A DNA stretch of 64,000 nt, taken from assembly GCA_026261815.1 (NCBI GenBank), contig JAMPIT010000575.1, positions 40,587,501 through 40,651,500 on the forward strand, in the 5' to 3' direction. This DNA is from Monarcha castaneiventris obscurior. Taxonomy: Eukaryota; Chordata; Aves; Passeriformes; Monarchidae. The notes beneath the pieces are model-generated. The model had not been told where the DNA came from and ran no database searches. It worked only from the letters and a program-made list of their open reading frames with translations. Shown here piece by piece: positions 54,301 to 60,377 of the stretch; the first letter of the stretch is position 1; each line of letters begins with the position of its first letter. The translations under genes were made by a program, and so were the position numbers.

Positions 54301-57300
54301 TTTAGAATGTTCTAGTAAGTGTTTGTCTAGGGAGCAGTATCTTCTGTACATTACTACTCCCCTTACAAGTAATAGACAAAGCAGGTAAATAAATGGATGT
54401 GGGAAAACCTCTGTCTCTCTTTTCAGTGTCCCAGCTTTTCACATTCTTTGAGACAGAACACATTTTTTGTCCACCACTTTACTCACTGATACACCCACAA
54501 CTTACCAGAACTGTTGAGCAATGAAAAAAAATATGTCAATCCATGAATCCAAAAGTAGTAACCTAAAGTAGCACAGATGTAAAGGAAGATGCCAACATGC
54601 TGAAATGTGTGGCCACAGAATGTGGCTGTCCTCTCTGGCAGATCTAGCAGGGGAGGGAAAGAAAAAGCTCTCCTGCAAAGGCCCACTGATTTTGTGAGAG
54701 TAGCAGCTTTCAGGAATCAAGGCTGTTCTTGTTTTGTGTAGTACGTGAACTCTAAGATGAACAAAAAGGAGGGTGGCAGAGGAGGAAAGGGGTGTGAAAA
54801 GATCAGGGCATAATTTAAGAAAAGTATAAATGAAGGGTCTGGAATGTTCTTAAGCCAGTGCCATAAGTCGAAAGCAATGGCTGCTTCACCAGTCCTGCAT
54901 CATTTCATCTCCAACACTGTTCCTTTTCTTATTTTGTATTACTTTCTTCTTTCAAACTCTCTCCTGTTGTTCCTTCAGAGCCTGTGCTACCTGTATCTGT
55001 ATATAAAAAGTATGTAAGAAGCAGAAATCTGACAAAGGAAAAAGTAGCAATTTGATAATGGTTGTGGAGAGCTGGTAACAAAGCCAAAAACACTGAAAGG
55101 CTGAATAGCTCCTCTACTTCAGCCTTCATAAGAAGGCAGAAGAGCAACAGGAGCAAGGAGAATGGAAAATGAGAGGTTAGCAGGCAGAATGAGGAAGAAA
55201 TCAGAAGTAGCTTAGCTGTTCTTACAGTGCAGCTTAAGTCAGAGTACGATTTTGCAATTCAGAGCCAGCTTTTATTTAGCTGCATGTTATGAGCATGAAG
55301 GCTGATTTAAAACCTTAGAATAGTCTTTTCTTTTTCTTTTTTTTTTTTTTTTTTTGGCTCTGAAATATGTAGAAATCATGGTAATTACCTCTTGATCATG
55401 CAGTATAAAGGCCTCCTGTGTTCATAACTCTGCTAACCAATGAATATATGCAGGACCAAGTGTAAGACAGAGGAACTATTTTTAAGCTGCCTGGTTTGAT
55501 ACCAGAAGTACTCAAGTCAAGACAGTGTTGGACTCTCTGCAGGGGTAATTTACCCTGCTAAGATAAATTTTAAGCTACTGCTTACCTATGCATTATAAAA
55601 TGTAAGTAACTTCATCCCTGCTTGAAGCACCTGTTACCTGTTGTGGTCTTTTGTACAGTAGGCAGACCAAAAGTACCTTATGGCTTTACAGTCTCACATT
55701 GTTTTCTGTATTCCAGCAGATAATTCTGCACTTGATACTTCACTGCCACAATGGTCTGGTCCTACTTAATTCCTTCTTCCATGCAGTCTCTGCAGCCCTG
55801 CTTTCTGACTTTGTGATGCAGCAAGTCTATAATGAGTGTATGTCTCCTCTTTTTTAATGCATTATTTGACCTGGTTTCTTCCCTTGTATACATGAGTGCG
55901 TGCTCCTGTAACACTAAAGGGTTTTTCTAGTCAGAAAGACAAGAGCCTATAGTACACGTGTTAGGATTGGACAGGGAAGACCAAAATGTTATGCCCTGGC
56001 CAGCCTGTGCTCTGTTTTTCCAATTACAGAGTTACTTTGACTTCTGTCTTCCCATTTCTTGACTTGAAGTTTATTATTCATCAGTGTCCCTCACTGTGGT
56101 ATTAAGCTAGGGTGTACACTGAGACCAGTCTCTGTTGCTAATCTGGCATGCACTTGGAAGAGGTGAAGGAGTTTTCTTCCTATTTTCACAAATATTGCAG
56201 TTAGATAAGTCTTAGGCCTGAGGTCTGTTTATTGCAGCTTCTGTATGGAAATGCACCAACACATAATCCCTGACCCTACATTTTCTTGACTTTGATTCAG
56301 AGGTACAGAGAAAGTCAAGTCTCCCAAAGTGAGAAACTGCATTCAAAGAAGAATTTTCATTAGAAAAATGGGAAGGAATAGGTGACAGCAAGAGGCTCTG
56401 CCTTTCAGCAGGATCTCTAGGTGCCAGGCTGGGACTTCAATAGGAGCAAACTGATGTTTTGAAGCCTTCTAGACCCATGTTCCCTTCCCAACCATATGAT
56501 TAAATATTCTTTTCGAGTCATTCTTCTGGTTTCATTTTCATGCTATATTTTGCATTTCCTAAAACACCTGGAATGCCTTGCCCAGACCAGCCCAGTGTGC
56601 TTTACTCAGACCTGGTTTTGAGTCTGCCATCTCCAGGGCTCTATAAACCTTTCTCTTTGCTGTAGGATAATATTAACTGGTGATTCATCTGAGAGAGATT
56701 CATATGTTTTCCCTCATTCATTCCTGTTTTGGCTTTGCCTTGCTAGACTGAAAAATCATTAGTGCAGGAGCATAGTTTTAAAGCTTGTTTATATCTTTCA
56801 AAATAGTTATTATTACTATTATTATTAGAGCCTCAGGTATTGTTGACTGTGCGTAGTCAAGCAAAAGAATTTATGATCTGATGAGTACTGATCCTTTGAC
56901 TGCTAATATATTTATCATTATGGGCTCAAAACAACCATAATAGGAAGTAAGGAAGTGGAAAATGCATTTTTCTCGTCTGGAATCTATCCAGTAAGGTCAT
57001 GAAAAGAAGGAACTTCTAGGAATGTGGGTATCATTTTCTGAAGTTGCTTTTTTTTTTCCTCTGCCCTAAACAACACGAATCACACTCCTCTCAGGTTATT
57101 AGTATCATCTTAAAAGAACTGTGATAGATGATGGTGATGTTATCACATGTTTTTTAACAGCCTTGTTTCTAGGGAGGACAGCATTAACACCATCAGTAAG
57201 AATGTCCATTTTCATAATCACAAACAAACTGCCCAAGAACCTGCAAGCCCATTTCATGATCAGTGCTTCCAGATGGATAGGGTTGAAGTGAGTAAAAACA

Positions 57301-60093
57301 AATATGAGAACTAAATAATCAAATCAAGTGTGGAGTCAATAACCAGGTGTTTGAAAATTGCTCCAGAATTATGAATAAATACTCTTAAATCTGTCCCTCT
57401 TTGTACCATCACAGATGGTTTGTAGATAACTTTAGGGTGTAATTGCTCTCCCTCAGGAGCAAGGTAGTGTGAAGAATCCTGTAGTTCTTCAGCTTTTGAG
57501 AAACTGACTTCTTGTGTTTCTCGATCTGTGTAAAGGTCAAATACTGAGAACCTTTCTCTTTGTCCATAGGAGATGATTTTGGAGGTCTCTTCCAACCTTA
57601 GCAATTCTGTGATTCTATAATTCTAAGACGGAGTCCATGTTTTCTTGTCTTTGTTTACTTTTAAGGTAAACATATTGGATAAGGTAAAACTAGAGGTTGA
57701 AAACAGAATCATTCAATAGACATCAGAGACTGTAGGAGAAAATTGCATTAATTTCTTAACTTTTTCTAAGGGCAACGAAAACAACATGTCATATTTCAAG
57801 AATTACCTAAGAAATTCTGCCTCATATTTAATATTACCTTAATTGCCTTTTGTCCCAGTGTGATTACTCAAGTGTCCCATTATTAAAATGGACACCTGGA
57901 TTGATGGCCAAGTTATTCAGATTTTAAATAACCCCTGTGCTTTAGTAAATTAATTACTTACAACCTTGTGTCCATTGCAATCTTCAACAGTTACTGTACT
58001 GTTTCATATGTGTAAAATCCATGATTATGCCACACAGGTGTATTGGGTTTGCATTGCAAAGGGTCATGGCTGGGCCAACCCTTTCCACCAGGCTGTTTTG
58101 TCATAGCATTACTGATTTGGGTCAGTATGATTAGAACATCTGTAGTGCTCTTTGTTGACTTTGAGAGAAAATGAGATTAAATCATTTTAGTTTATGTGTG
58201 ACCTTCAGTAAAGTCATCCAATAACCCTCTGTATATACATTATGTAGCTTATTATGTGTAAACTTGTACAGATTATATAGACTAATGAATCCTCACACTT
58301 GTCTTGGCAAGTGTGGATGGCAAACTCTTCACAACAGGAGGCACCAAGGAGTTGTTTTGGAAAAACTCTCCTCAGGGCAGTCTACATCAGCCAGAGAGCA
58401 AGCTAACATTTAAGGAAACTGAACAAGCAGGGATCCAGTGCTTATCTAGTTTTAGTTAGCTGATGGGATGTAACCAGGATGACAATATTAAAAATCAGAA
58501 ATGTTTCCAGCATCCTGAAAATAAGCTGCCTTTAGATATTGTGGGTGCAACTCAAAATTCCTGATCTCCTCTGAAAATCTCATCCTGAGAATGTAACCCT
58601 TGAGGGGTCATTAGCTTGCTTAAGATAAAGGCAAAACATGCCATTTAGTCCAGTCATAAATCAGAGAACCAATAGAAAAGTTTTTTATTCAGAGGGAGAA
58701 ATCATCTCTGGAAAGCTCTTACATAAAAACTTCAGAATGTGTCCATCCACTCTCATACCCTTTTAAAGGTTCAAATGAATGATGATAATGCTCATGATGT
58801 GGCACTGTTAATAAATCTAACATACAACTCTGTTATCTCACTATTTTGGGAGAAAGACATGATGGATTACATGCCACTTGCATATACACACTCTCAAAAA
58901 GTATGCAGAAAATTTTAAACTTTGCCACAGGTCACATATTGGGTCACTGAGATAAATCCTGGCTAGAAGGAAACCTCAGCTGGCAATTCCCCATCACATC
59001 ACACAAAGGTGAAATAATCAACAAGTTCATCTTCACTTAGTATAGTGTGGGTTTAAAGAAATTCGGAAAAATTGGTGGCTCGCGTAAAATTGTTCTGAGT
59101 GTGTAAGTTAAAGTCAAGGTATTAGGTAAAGTACAGGGATCTAAAGAGAACTCCTAATTTCCATCTTCATGTGCAAACCCTCATTTTGTACTTTGCAGAA
59201 TCATAGTGCCAGGAGCCAAGAGGTGACTTTTTCTGTCCTTCTTTTCTGGGACACAATCATTAGTCCTTTTTGTCTCATGTTTACCTTCTAAGTATTATTT
59301 TCCTTTGTCGACCTATTAACAATAGTTTCTCACATGTCAAATTTTTAGACCTTTAATGACGTGATGATCACTTTTGAATTTGTCTCCAGGCAATCCATGA
59401 CTTGCTTCAAACAGTATGCTCAGTTCAGTACTTAATTGAATGACAACTTCATTTTAAAAGTTCCAAATTATATTCCTGTTTAAGTATCTAAGGAGGATGT
59501 CAGTCTCTTTTCTGCAATAACATGCTTGTTAACTCCAGTAAGCTTGAAGTTATTATCTGCTGTAATTCTACTCCTCTGAACTGCTGTGTGACCAGTCATT
59601 ATCATATTGCATTTGTACAACTACTTCTTATACTTCCCAGGTTTTAATTTAATTTCTTTATACCTTTTTCCTTGTTACCTCACTTATTGCAAGCCTGTAT
59701 TTTTTTCTTTCAGACAAGCAAAAGCCATGTATTCCTGTAAGGCTGAGCATAGTCATGAGCTGTCTTTCCCACAGGGGGCAATATTTTCCAATGGTAAGGT
59801 TTGTTTTACATTGACTTATATATTAAAAAAGAACCTATAAAAACTGAACCATATCCACAAAATGGGGGCGTAATTCCATTTTTATCTCTCAGGTTTTGCC
59901 CTGTTTTTTCAATTGCTCTTGAGTAAATACTATCTAAATAAATATATGTAGCATGTATGGGATTTTTTAACAGTGTTAAAAGTTGTGTATATGTTTTTTT
60001 GCAGTGTATCCATCAGTGGAACCAGGATGGTTAAAGGCAACTTATGAAGGCAAAACAGGACTTGTTCCTGAGAATTATGTTGTCTTCCTCTAG
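15222..60093 (+). CDS. ARHGAP42: ARHGAP42 (GRAF3) Rho GTPase-activating protein, C-terminal 746 residues in 20 exons
   Basis: Twenty exons with GT-AG borders join in frame to 2241 nt: 746 codons and a TAG. Order seen: second half of BAR, PH, RhoGAP, Ser/Pro-rich linker, SH3. Diagnostic strings are [10 protein letters not shown] (PH start), [10 protein letters not shown] (arginine finger), [10 protein letters not shown] (GAP motif), and AMYSCKAEH with [11 protein letters not shown] (SH3). From memory the residues match human ARHGAP42 much better than ARHGAP26 or ARHGAP10, which rules out the paralogues. Known of the family: a BAR-PH protein that binds membrane and stimulates GTP hydrolysis by RhoA (also Cdc42); in mammals it is enriched in smooth muscle and limits contractility and blood pressure. 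The start codon and about 128 residues lie upstream of the window. No frameshift or premature stop is seen, so the gene looks intact. Exons are listed separately. Confidence 0.97.
15324..19726 (+). other. Intron, BAR domain
   Basis: 4.4 kb of AT-rich sequence between GTAAGA and TTTTAG. It contains short homopolymers (for example an A-run near 16390) and a more GC-balanced patch at about 16880-17110. I recognise no transposon, RNA gene or extra exon. Confidence 0.85.
19727..19837 (+). CDS. ARHGAP42: ARHGAP42 exon, BAR domain (residues 163-199)
   Basis: 37 codons, [10 protein letters not shown] to KKFEFVEP, phase 0 on both sides, acceptor TTTTAG and donor GTAAGT. It continues the BAR helices, with the family string [24 protein letters not shown] helix of GRAF proteins. 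Continuity with the previous exon (HLQD then ADTQ) is exact. Confidence 0.97.
19838..26165 (+). other. Intron, BAR domain
   Basis: 6.3 kb, the longest intron fully inside the window. It holds an A-rich patch at about 21510-21570 and three copies of a 10-bp motif at 24411-24449. A 143-codon antisense open frame at 24587-25018 has no recognisable domain and is most likely chance. No transposon identified. Confidence 0.8.
24411..24449. repeat. Triplicated AGAATTATAG motif
   Basis: Copies at 24411-24420, 24427-24436 and 24440-24449. It could be a decayed antisense CR1 terminus, since those carry AGAATCATAG-like repeats, but no CR1 body follows. Otherwise a simple local repeat. Confidence 0.6.
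26166..26270 (+). CDS. ARHGAP42: ARHGAP42 exon, BAR domain (residues 200-234)
   Basis: 35 codons, [20 protein letters not shown] to LQFNLQN, phase 0 on both sides, acceptor TTTTCAG, donor [21 protein letters not shown] is a hallmark of the GRAF/oligophrenin BAR domain. Ala replaces a Ser I recall at residue 202 in human. Read-through into the intron would add 37 residues and stop at 26382-26384. Confidence 0.97.
26271..29689 (+). other. Intron, BAR to PH
   Basis: 3.4 kb of AT-rich sequence; I see no repeat family, RNA gene or second coding segment. Acceptor TATTAG at 29689 has a T-rich stretch before it. Confidence 0.8.
29690..29819 (+). CDS. ARHGAP42: ARHGAP42 exon, end of BAR and start of PH (residues 235-278)
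   Basis: 43 codons plus one base: [20 protein letters not shown] ends the BAR domain, [11 protein letters not shown] is the short joint, and [11 protein letters not shown] opens the PH domain. Donor GTAAGT at 29820 splits the next Arg codon (C + GA), phase 1. The PH start with its EGYLY strand is typical for BAR-PH RhoGAPs. Confidence 0.97.
31064..31132. repeat. A-rich low-complexity tract
   Basis: Mostly A with scattered C and G in a sense reading, resembling a decayed poly(A) or AAAAC-type tract. It precedes the LTR remnant by about 55 bp. It could be the tail of a retrocopy, but no body is recognisable before it. Confidence 0.7.
31187..31613 (+). mobile_element. Degraded solo LTR, probable avian ERVL type
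   Basis: The 5' part (GACAGGACAGGGTTAATTTT at 31192-31211) and the 3' part (TAAATTGTTCTTATCTCAAC near 31443, then a purine-rich GGGGAGAGAGGGGAAGGATG near 31513, ending CTAAACCACAGCA) resemble the layout of avian ERVL LTRs as I remember it. No internal gag, pol or env sequence and no second LTR are present, so it would be a solo LTR left by recombination. It contributes no coding sequence. A CR1 or unrelated GC-rich intron sequence is the alternative. Confidence 0.6.
32922..33022 (+). CDS. ARHGAP42: ARHGAP42 exon, PH domain (residues 278-311)
   Basis: Two bases complete Arg278, then 33 codons [20 protein letters not shown] to ETKSGGKV. Donor GTGAGT at 33023, phase 0. [10 protein letters not shown] is the second PH strand with its conserved Trp; PH plus BAR is expected to bind acidic phospholipids. 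Residues near [11 protein letters not shown] differ from the human ones I recall, in a variable loop. Confidence 0.96.
33257..33643 (-). mobile_element. CR1 fragment A, antisense, 5'-truncated
   Basis: Begins with a reverse-complemented CR1 3' terminus (ACAGAATCATAGAA at 33258) and continues through 3' UTR and end-of-ORF sequence (CCAGCTCTCTCAGCTTCTCC near 33613). It stops abruptly at 33643, where the 3' end of a second CR1 starts. Length about 390 bp, typical for a 5'-truncated avian CR1. Confidence 0.85.
33644..34980 (-). mobile_element. CR1 fragment B, antisense, interrupted by a sense CR1
   Basis: Its 3' end is at 33644 (ATCACAGGGTCATCAAGG). The 3' UTR continues to about 34300, followed by decayed RT sequence in antisense (for example near 34540, CATGCTGACTGCTTCCAGTC). 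At about 34677 it is broken by a sense CR1, and the same element resumes at about 34867 (GAAGACAAGAGTGACATTTG). It is internally deleted and not translatable. The outer end near 34980 is approximate. Confidence 0.8.
34678..34866 (+). mobile_element. CR1 fragment C, sense, nested inside fragment B
   Basis: A sense CR1 3' end of about 190 bp: GAGAGGAAATGGCCTCAAGT at 34684, CAAGCATTGGAACAATCTGC near 34754, and the terminal TTCTGTGAT at about 34858. It sits between TTCCCCG and CCTTCTCCTTGC, which would be adjacent in an intact antisense CR1 RT region. It is therefore younger than fragment B. Confidence 0.82.
35319..35428 (+). CDS. ARHGAP42: ARHGAP42 exon, PH domain (residues 312-348)
   Basis: 36 codons plus two bases, [10 protein letters not shown] to FDIEVFE with Arg348 split as AG + A (phase 2). 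[20 protein letters not shown] is the central PH strand set shared by GRAF proteins. The donor is GTTTGT, poorer than the usual GTAAGT. Phe346 replaces a Val I recall in human. Confidence 0.96.
35429..36179 (+). other. Intron, PH domain
   Basis: 751 bp, AT-rich, no repeat family seen. Donor GTTTGT, acceptor TTGACAG at 36179. Confidence 0.9.
36180..36258 (+). CDS. ARHGAP42: ARHGAP42 exon, end of PH domain (residues 348-374)
   Basis: One base completes Arg348, then 26 codons [10 protein letters not shown] to AMDGKEP. Donor GTAAGG, phase 0. [15 protein letters not shown] is the C-terminal PH helix with its invariant Trp. Pro349 stands where I recall His in human. Confidence 0.96.
36259..37100 (+). 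other. Intron, PH to GAP linker
   Basis: 842 bp between GTAAGG and a T9-ACAG acceptor at 37100. Nothing recognised inside; AT-rich with no repeat family. Confidence 0.9.
37101..37140 (+). CDS. ARHGAP42: ARHGAP42 40-nt mini-exon with the Src-site tyrosine (residues 375-388)
   Basis: 13 codons plus one base: [13 protein letters not shown] and the first base of Met388. Acceptor has a long T run then ACAG; donor GTAAGC. The Tyr falls at residue 376 on the human-equivalent scale, which is the Tyr reported as the Src phosphorylation site that activates human ARHGAP42. The exon is PH-GAP linker. Its length is not a multiple of three, so skipping would shift the frame. Confidence 0.95.
37141..38685 (+). 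other. Intron, before the RhoGAP domain
   Basis: 1.55 kb. About 590 bp is a GC-rich antisense CR1 (37268-37857) starting only about 130 bp after the mini-exon. The rest is AT-rich. Acceptor is T8-ATAG at 38685. Confidence 0.9.
37268..37857 (-). mobile_element. CR1 fragment, antisense, lacking its extreme 3' end
   Basis: Reverse-complemented CR1 end-of-ORF and 3' UTR: CACAACTTGAGGCTATTTCC near 37288, GGCTAAACACCCCCAGCTCC near 37420, GGGCCCAGAACTGAGCACAG near 37540. On the minus strand 37379-37681 still reads as the CR1 RT C-terminus (for example [19 protein letters not shown]). It is strikingly GC-rich for this intron. The 146-codon frame on the + strand over the same bases is a shadow of the element. 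Confidence 0.9.
38686..38748 (+). CDS. ARHGAP42: ARHGAP42 exon, start of RhoGAP domain (residues 388-409)
   Basis: Two bases complete Met388, then 20 codons [20 protein letters not shown] and one base of Gly409 (phase 1). FVRKCI..VETRG is the first helix of the GRAF-type GAP domain. The donor GTGTGT is weak. Read-through would continue open for about 75 codons into the intron. Confidence 0.96.
38749..40304 (+). other. Intron, RhoGAP domain
   Basis: 1.56 kb, AT-rich, no transposon recognised. Just before its acceptor it has three perfect copies of a 9-bp unit (40258-40284). Acceptor CAATGTAG at 40304. Confidence 0.9.
40258..40284 (+). repeat. Three tandem copies of ATTTTCATT next to a splice acceptor
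   Basis: Perfect copies at 40258-40266, 40267-40275 and 40276-40284. Each includes TTCAT, which fits the loose vertebrate branch-point consensus (yUnAy). The three adenines are 40, 31 and 22 nt before the end of the intron at 40304, all in the usual branch-point range. Confidence 0.85.
40305..40379 (+). CDS. ARHGAP42: ARHGAP42 exon with the GAP arginine finger (residues 409-434)
   Basis: Two bases complete Gly409, then [20 protein letters not shown] to NTVF and one base of Ser434. The Arg in GLYR (residue 417 on this scale) is the catalytic arginine finger inserted into the GTPase active site; it is present, so the domain should be active. Donor GTAAGT. Confidence 0.97.
40380..41051 (+). other. 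Intron, RhoGAP domain
   Basis: 672 bp, AT-rich, nothing else recognised. Donor GTAAGT, acceptor TCTACCAG at 41051. Confidence 0.9.
41052..41136 (+). CDS. ARHGAP42: ARHGAP42 exon, RhoGAP domain (residues 434-462)
   Basis: Two bases complete Ser434, then [20 protein letters not shown] to GLKNYL and two bases of Arg462 (phase 2). The LKNYLR string holds the conserved Lys of RhoGAP domains. Met replaces Ile at two places relative to the human sequence I recall (DMDIDMEL). Donor GTAAGT. Confidence 0.96.
41137..42307 (+). other. Intron, RhoGAP domain
   Basis: 1.17 kb. It includes the longest non-exonic open frame of the window, 160 codons at 41722-42204 on the + strand, with no domain I recognise and an amino-acid mix (Ser, Cys, Thr-rich) that looks non-coding. 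Acceptor CACCCAG at 42307. Confidence 0.85.
42308..42366 (+). CDS. ARHGAP42: ARHGAP42 exon, RhoGAP domain (residues 462-482)
   Basis: One base completes Arg462, then [19 protein letters not shown] and one base of Lys482. LSEPLM corresponds to the LPEPL motif of RhoGAPs. Only 59 nt, among the shortest exons here. Donor GTAAGT. Confidence 0.96.
42367..43130 (+). other. Intron, RhoGAP domain
   Basis: 764 bp, AT-rich, no repeat or RNA gene recognised. Acceptor GTTTAATAG at 43130. Confidence 0.9.
43131..43236 (+). CDS. ARHGAP42: ARHGAP42 exon, RhoGAP domain (residues 482-517)
   Basis: Two bases complete Lys482, then [20 protein letters not shown] to IKHLV and two bases of Lys517. [20 protein letters not shown] is the helix pair preceding the NLGV motif in GRAF GAP domains. 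Donor GTAATT. Confidence 0.96.
43237..47535 (+). other. Intron, RhoGAP domain
   Basis: 4.3 kb, AT-rich. It has an (AAAC)n run at 45382-45398 and an A11 tract near 46867. I recognise no transposon, RNA gene or extra exon. Acceptor TTTAAAG at 47535. Confidence 0.85.
45382..45398. repeat. (AAAC)n microsatellite
   Basis: About four copies of AAAC in the intron before the last GAP exon. Confidence 0.85.
47536..47695 (+). CDS. ARHGAP42: ARHGAP42 exon, end of RhoGAP domain (residues 517-570)
   Basis: One base completes Lys517, then 53 codons [20 protein letters not shown] to [19 protein letters not shown] carries the conserved Asn of RhoGAP domains. The donor, AAAAG|GTAGAA, is poor at intron positions 4-6. 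Reading on adds 20 residues and a TAA at 47756, with AATAAA ten bases later (see findings). Confidence 0.97.
47696..48756 (+). other. Intron after the GAP domain, with a possible intronic polyadenylation signal
   Basis: 1.06 kb. In-frame TAA at 47756-47758 and AATAAA at 47768-47773. A 100-codon antisense frame at 48018-48320 looks like chance. The acceptor has a long T tract and ends ATGCAG at 48756. Confidence 0.85.
47768..47773 (+). terminator. ARHGAP42: Candidate intronic polyadenylation signal (AATAAA)
   Basis: A perfect AATAAA ten bases after an in-frame stop that follows the weak donor at 47696. Downstream sequence has a short T run (CATTTTTAG) but no clear GU-rich element, so its use is uncertain. 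Confidence 0.35.
48757..48901 (+). CDS. ARHGAP42: ARHGAP42 exon, linker after GAP (residues 571-619)
   Basis: 48 codons plus one base: [20 protein letters not shown] then [19 protein letters not shown] to LADPD and the first base of Ser619. Basic and Ser/Pro-rich, no fold expected. PLPQPQ is a possible proline-type ligand. Donor GTAAGT. Confidence 0.96.
48902..50938 (+). other. Intron, linker
   Basis: 2.04 kb, with a sense CR1 3' end at 50105-50340. The rest is AT-rich without recognised features. The acceptor lies in a strong C/T tract, CTCTCTAG at 50938. Confidence 0.88.
50105..50340 (+). mobile_element. CR1 fragment, sense, 3' end only
   Basis: About 235 bp: TCAGGGGAGGTTCAGGTTGG near 50107, AGCATTGGAACAGACTTGCC near 50161, TTGGAGGTCTTTTCCAGCCT near 50293, and terminal ATGATTG/ATGATGC repeats. 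A typical short 5'-truncated copy. Confidence 0.88.
50939..51319 (+). CDS. ARHGAP42: ARHGAP42 large linker exon (residues 619-746)
   Basis: At 381 nt this is the longest coding exon: two bases complete Ser619, 126 codons [20 protein letters not shown] to SLRSIPSAE follow, then one base of Gly746. Very rich in Ser, Thr and Pro with many SP/TP pairs, so probably disordered and phosphorylated. Several residues differ from the human sequence I recall, more than in the folded domains. Frames overlapping it on either strand are shadows. Donor GTAATT. Confidence 0.96.
51320..52374 (+). other. Intron, linker
   Basis: 1.06 kb, with a (GTTT)n run at 51410-51432 and otherwise AT-rich sequence. Acceptor TTTCTGTAG at 52374. 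Confidence 0.9.
51410..51432. repeat. (GTTT)n microsatellite
   Basis: About five to six copies of GTTT, shortly after the large linker exon. Confidence 0.9.
52375..52531 (+). CDS. ARHGAP42: ARHGAP42 exon, linker (residues 746-798)
   Basis: Two bases complete Gly746, then 51 codons [20 protein letters not shown] to NGYQRPGS and two bases of Val798. The motif [20 protein letters not shown] is basic and conserved with what I recall of human, unlike the Ser-rich start. Donor GTAAGT. Confidence 0.96.
52532..53644 (+). other. Intron, linker
   Basis: 1.1 kb, AT-rich, with a (GGTTT)n-like tract at about 53001-53036. Acceptor TTTTCAG at 53644. Confidence 0.9.
53001..53036. repeat. (GGTTT)n imperfect simple repeat
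   Basis: Imperfect GGTTT/GGTTTT units over about 36 bp, G/T only apart from two bases. Confidence 0.8.
53645..53707 (+). CDS. ARHGAP42: ARHGAP42 exon, linker before SH3 (residues 798-819)
   Basis: One base completes Val798, then [20 protein letters not shown] and two bases of Arg819. 63 nt and therefore frame-neutral as a length, and bounded by identical phase-2 introns, so skipping it would keep the frame and only shorten the linker. Donor GTAAGT. Confidence 0.95.
55325..55355. repeat. Poly(T) tract
   Basis: About 30 bases of T broken by single C; antisense it would be a poly(A) tail, but no retrocopy body is visible beside it. Confidence 0.85.
56807..56827. repeat. (ATT)n microsatellite
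   Basis: Short TTATTATTACTATTATTATT run in the intron before SH3. Confidence 0.8.
57565..57626 (+). mobile_element. CR1 3' tail fragment, sense
   Basis: About 60 bp: GGAGGTCTCTTCCAACCTTA at 57581-57600, followed by ATTCTGTGATTCTATAATTC terminal repeats. This is the extreme 3' end of a CR1 only. Confidence 0.8.
59714..59793 (+). CDS. ARHGAP42: ARHGAP42 exon, SH3 domain first half (residues 819-846)
   Basis: One base completes Arg819, then [20 protein letters not shown] to GAIFSN and one base of Val846. AMYSC takes the place of the ALYDY motif at the ligand groove, and ELSF is the usual next strand. Donor GTAAGG. Confidence 0.97.
59794..60004 (+). other. Short intron inside the SH3 domain
   Basis: Only 211 bp, the shortest intron here, between GTAAGG and TTTTTTTGCAG. 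Confidence 0.95.
60005..60093 (+). CDS. ARHGAP42: ARHGAP42 last coding exon, SH3 domain end and stop
   Basis: Two bases complete Val846, then [20 protein letters not shown] to PENYVVFL and TAG at 60091-60093. The conserved SH3 Trp (PGWLKA) and the PENY motif are present, so the groove that binds proline-rich partners looks complete. The protein ends four residues after the tyrosine, as in other GRAF proteins. Confidence 0.97.
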
Positions 60094-60371
60094 TAATCTT
60101 TAGTGGATAGCAATATCTTCATGGTATCCATGGTAACAAAAAATACGCACTATGATTTTTATCTGACACAGATATGGGATCAGCCCCTTAGCTGAGTGGT
60201 AGGTTTCCTTCAGATGCTGCAGCTGCAGGTTACAGAGCTCCCTGCCAACAGAACAGAATGTGATGAAACAGTTAACAGTTTCTGTGCTGAGGACGGTACT
60301 CTGTTTAAATAACTTCCATTGTTTGCAAAAGGTTGTTCTGTTCTTCTTTTATGGGTAAGGAACACTACAGC

Positions 60372-60377
60372 AATAAA
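60372..60377 (+). terminator. ARHGAP42: Proximal polyadenylation signal candidate
   Basis: AATAAA overlapping a second near-hexamer (AATAAAATAAAA), about 280 bases after the stop, with G/T-rich sequence (GATGTTGC, GATGTGTG) about 45-65 bases further. Confidence 0.6.

Larger units (their letters stand above)
53708..59713 (+). other. Intron before the SH3 domain
   Basis: 6.0 kb, AT-rich, with a poly(T) tract (55325-55355), an (ATT)n tract (56807-56827) and a short CR1 tail (57565-57626). Open frames of 60-97 codons occur on both strands with no recognised domain. Acceptor TTTCTTTCAG at 59713. Confidence 0.85.

Noticed and set aside
15222..60093. Assignment to the paralogues ARHGAP26 (GRAF1), ARHGAP10 (GRAF2) or OPHN1
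   Set aside because: Strings such as [30 protein letters not shown] and the SH3 sequence match ARHGAP42 as I recall it and differ clearly from ARHGAP26; OPHN1 lacks an SH3 domain.
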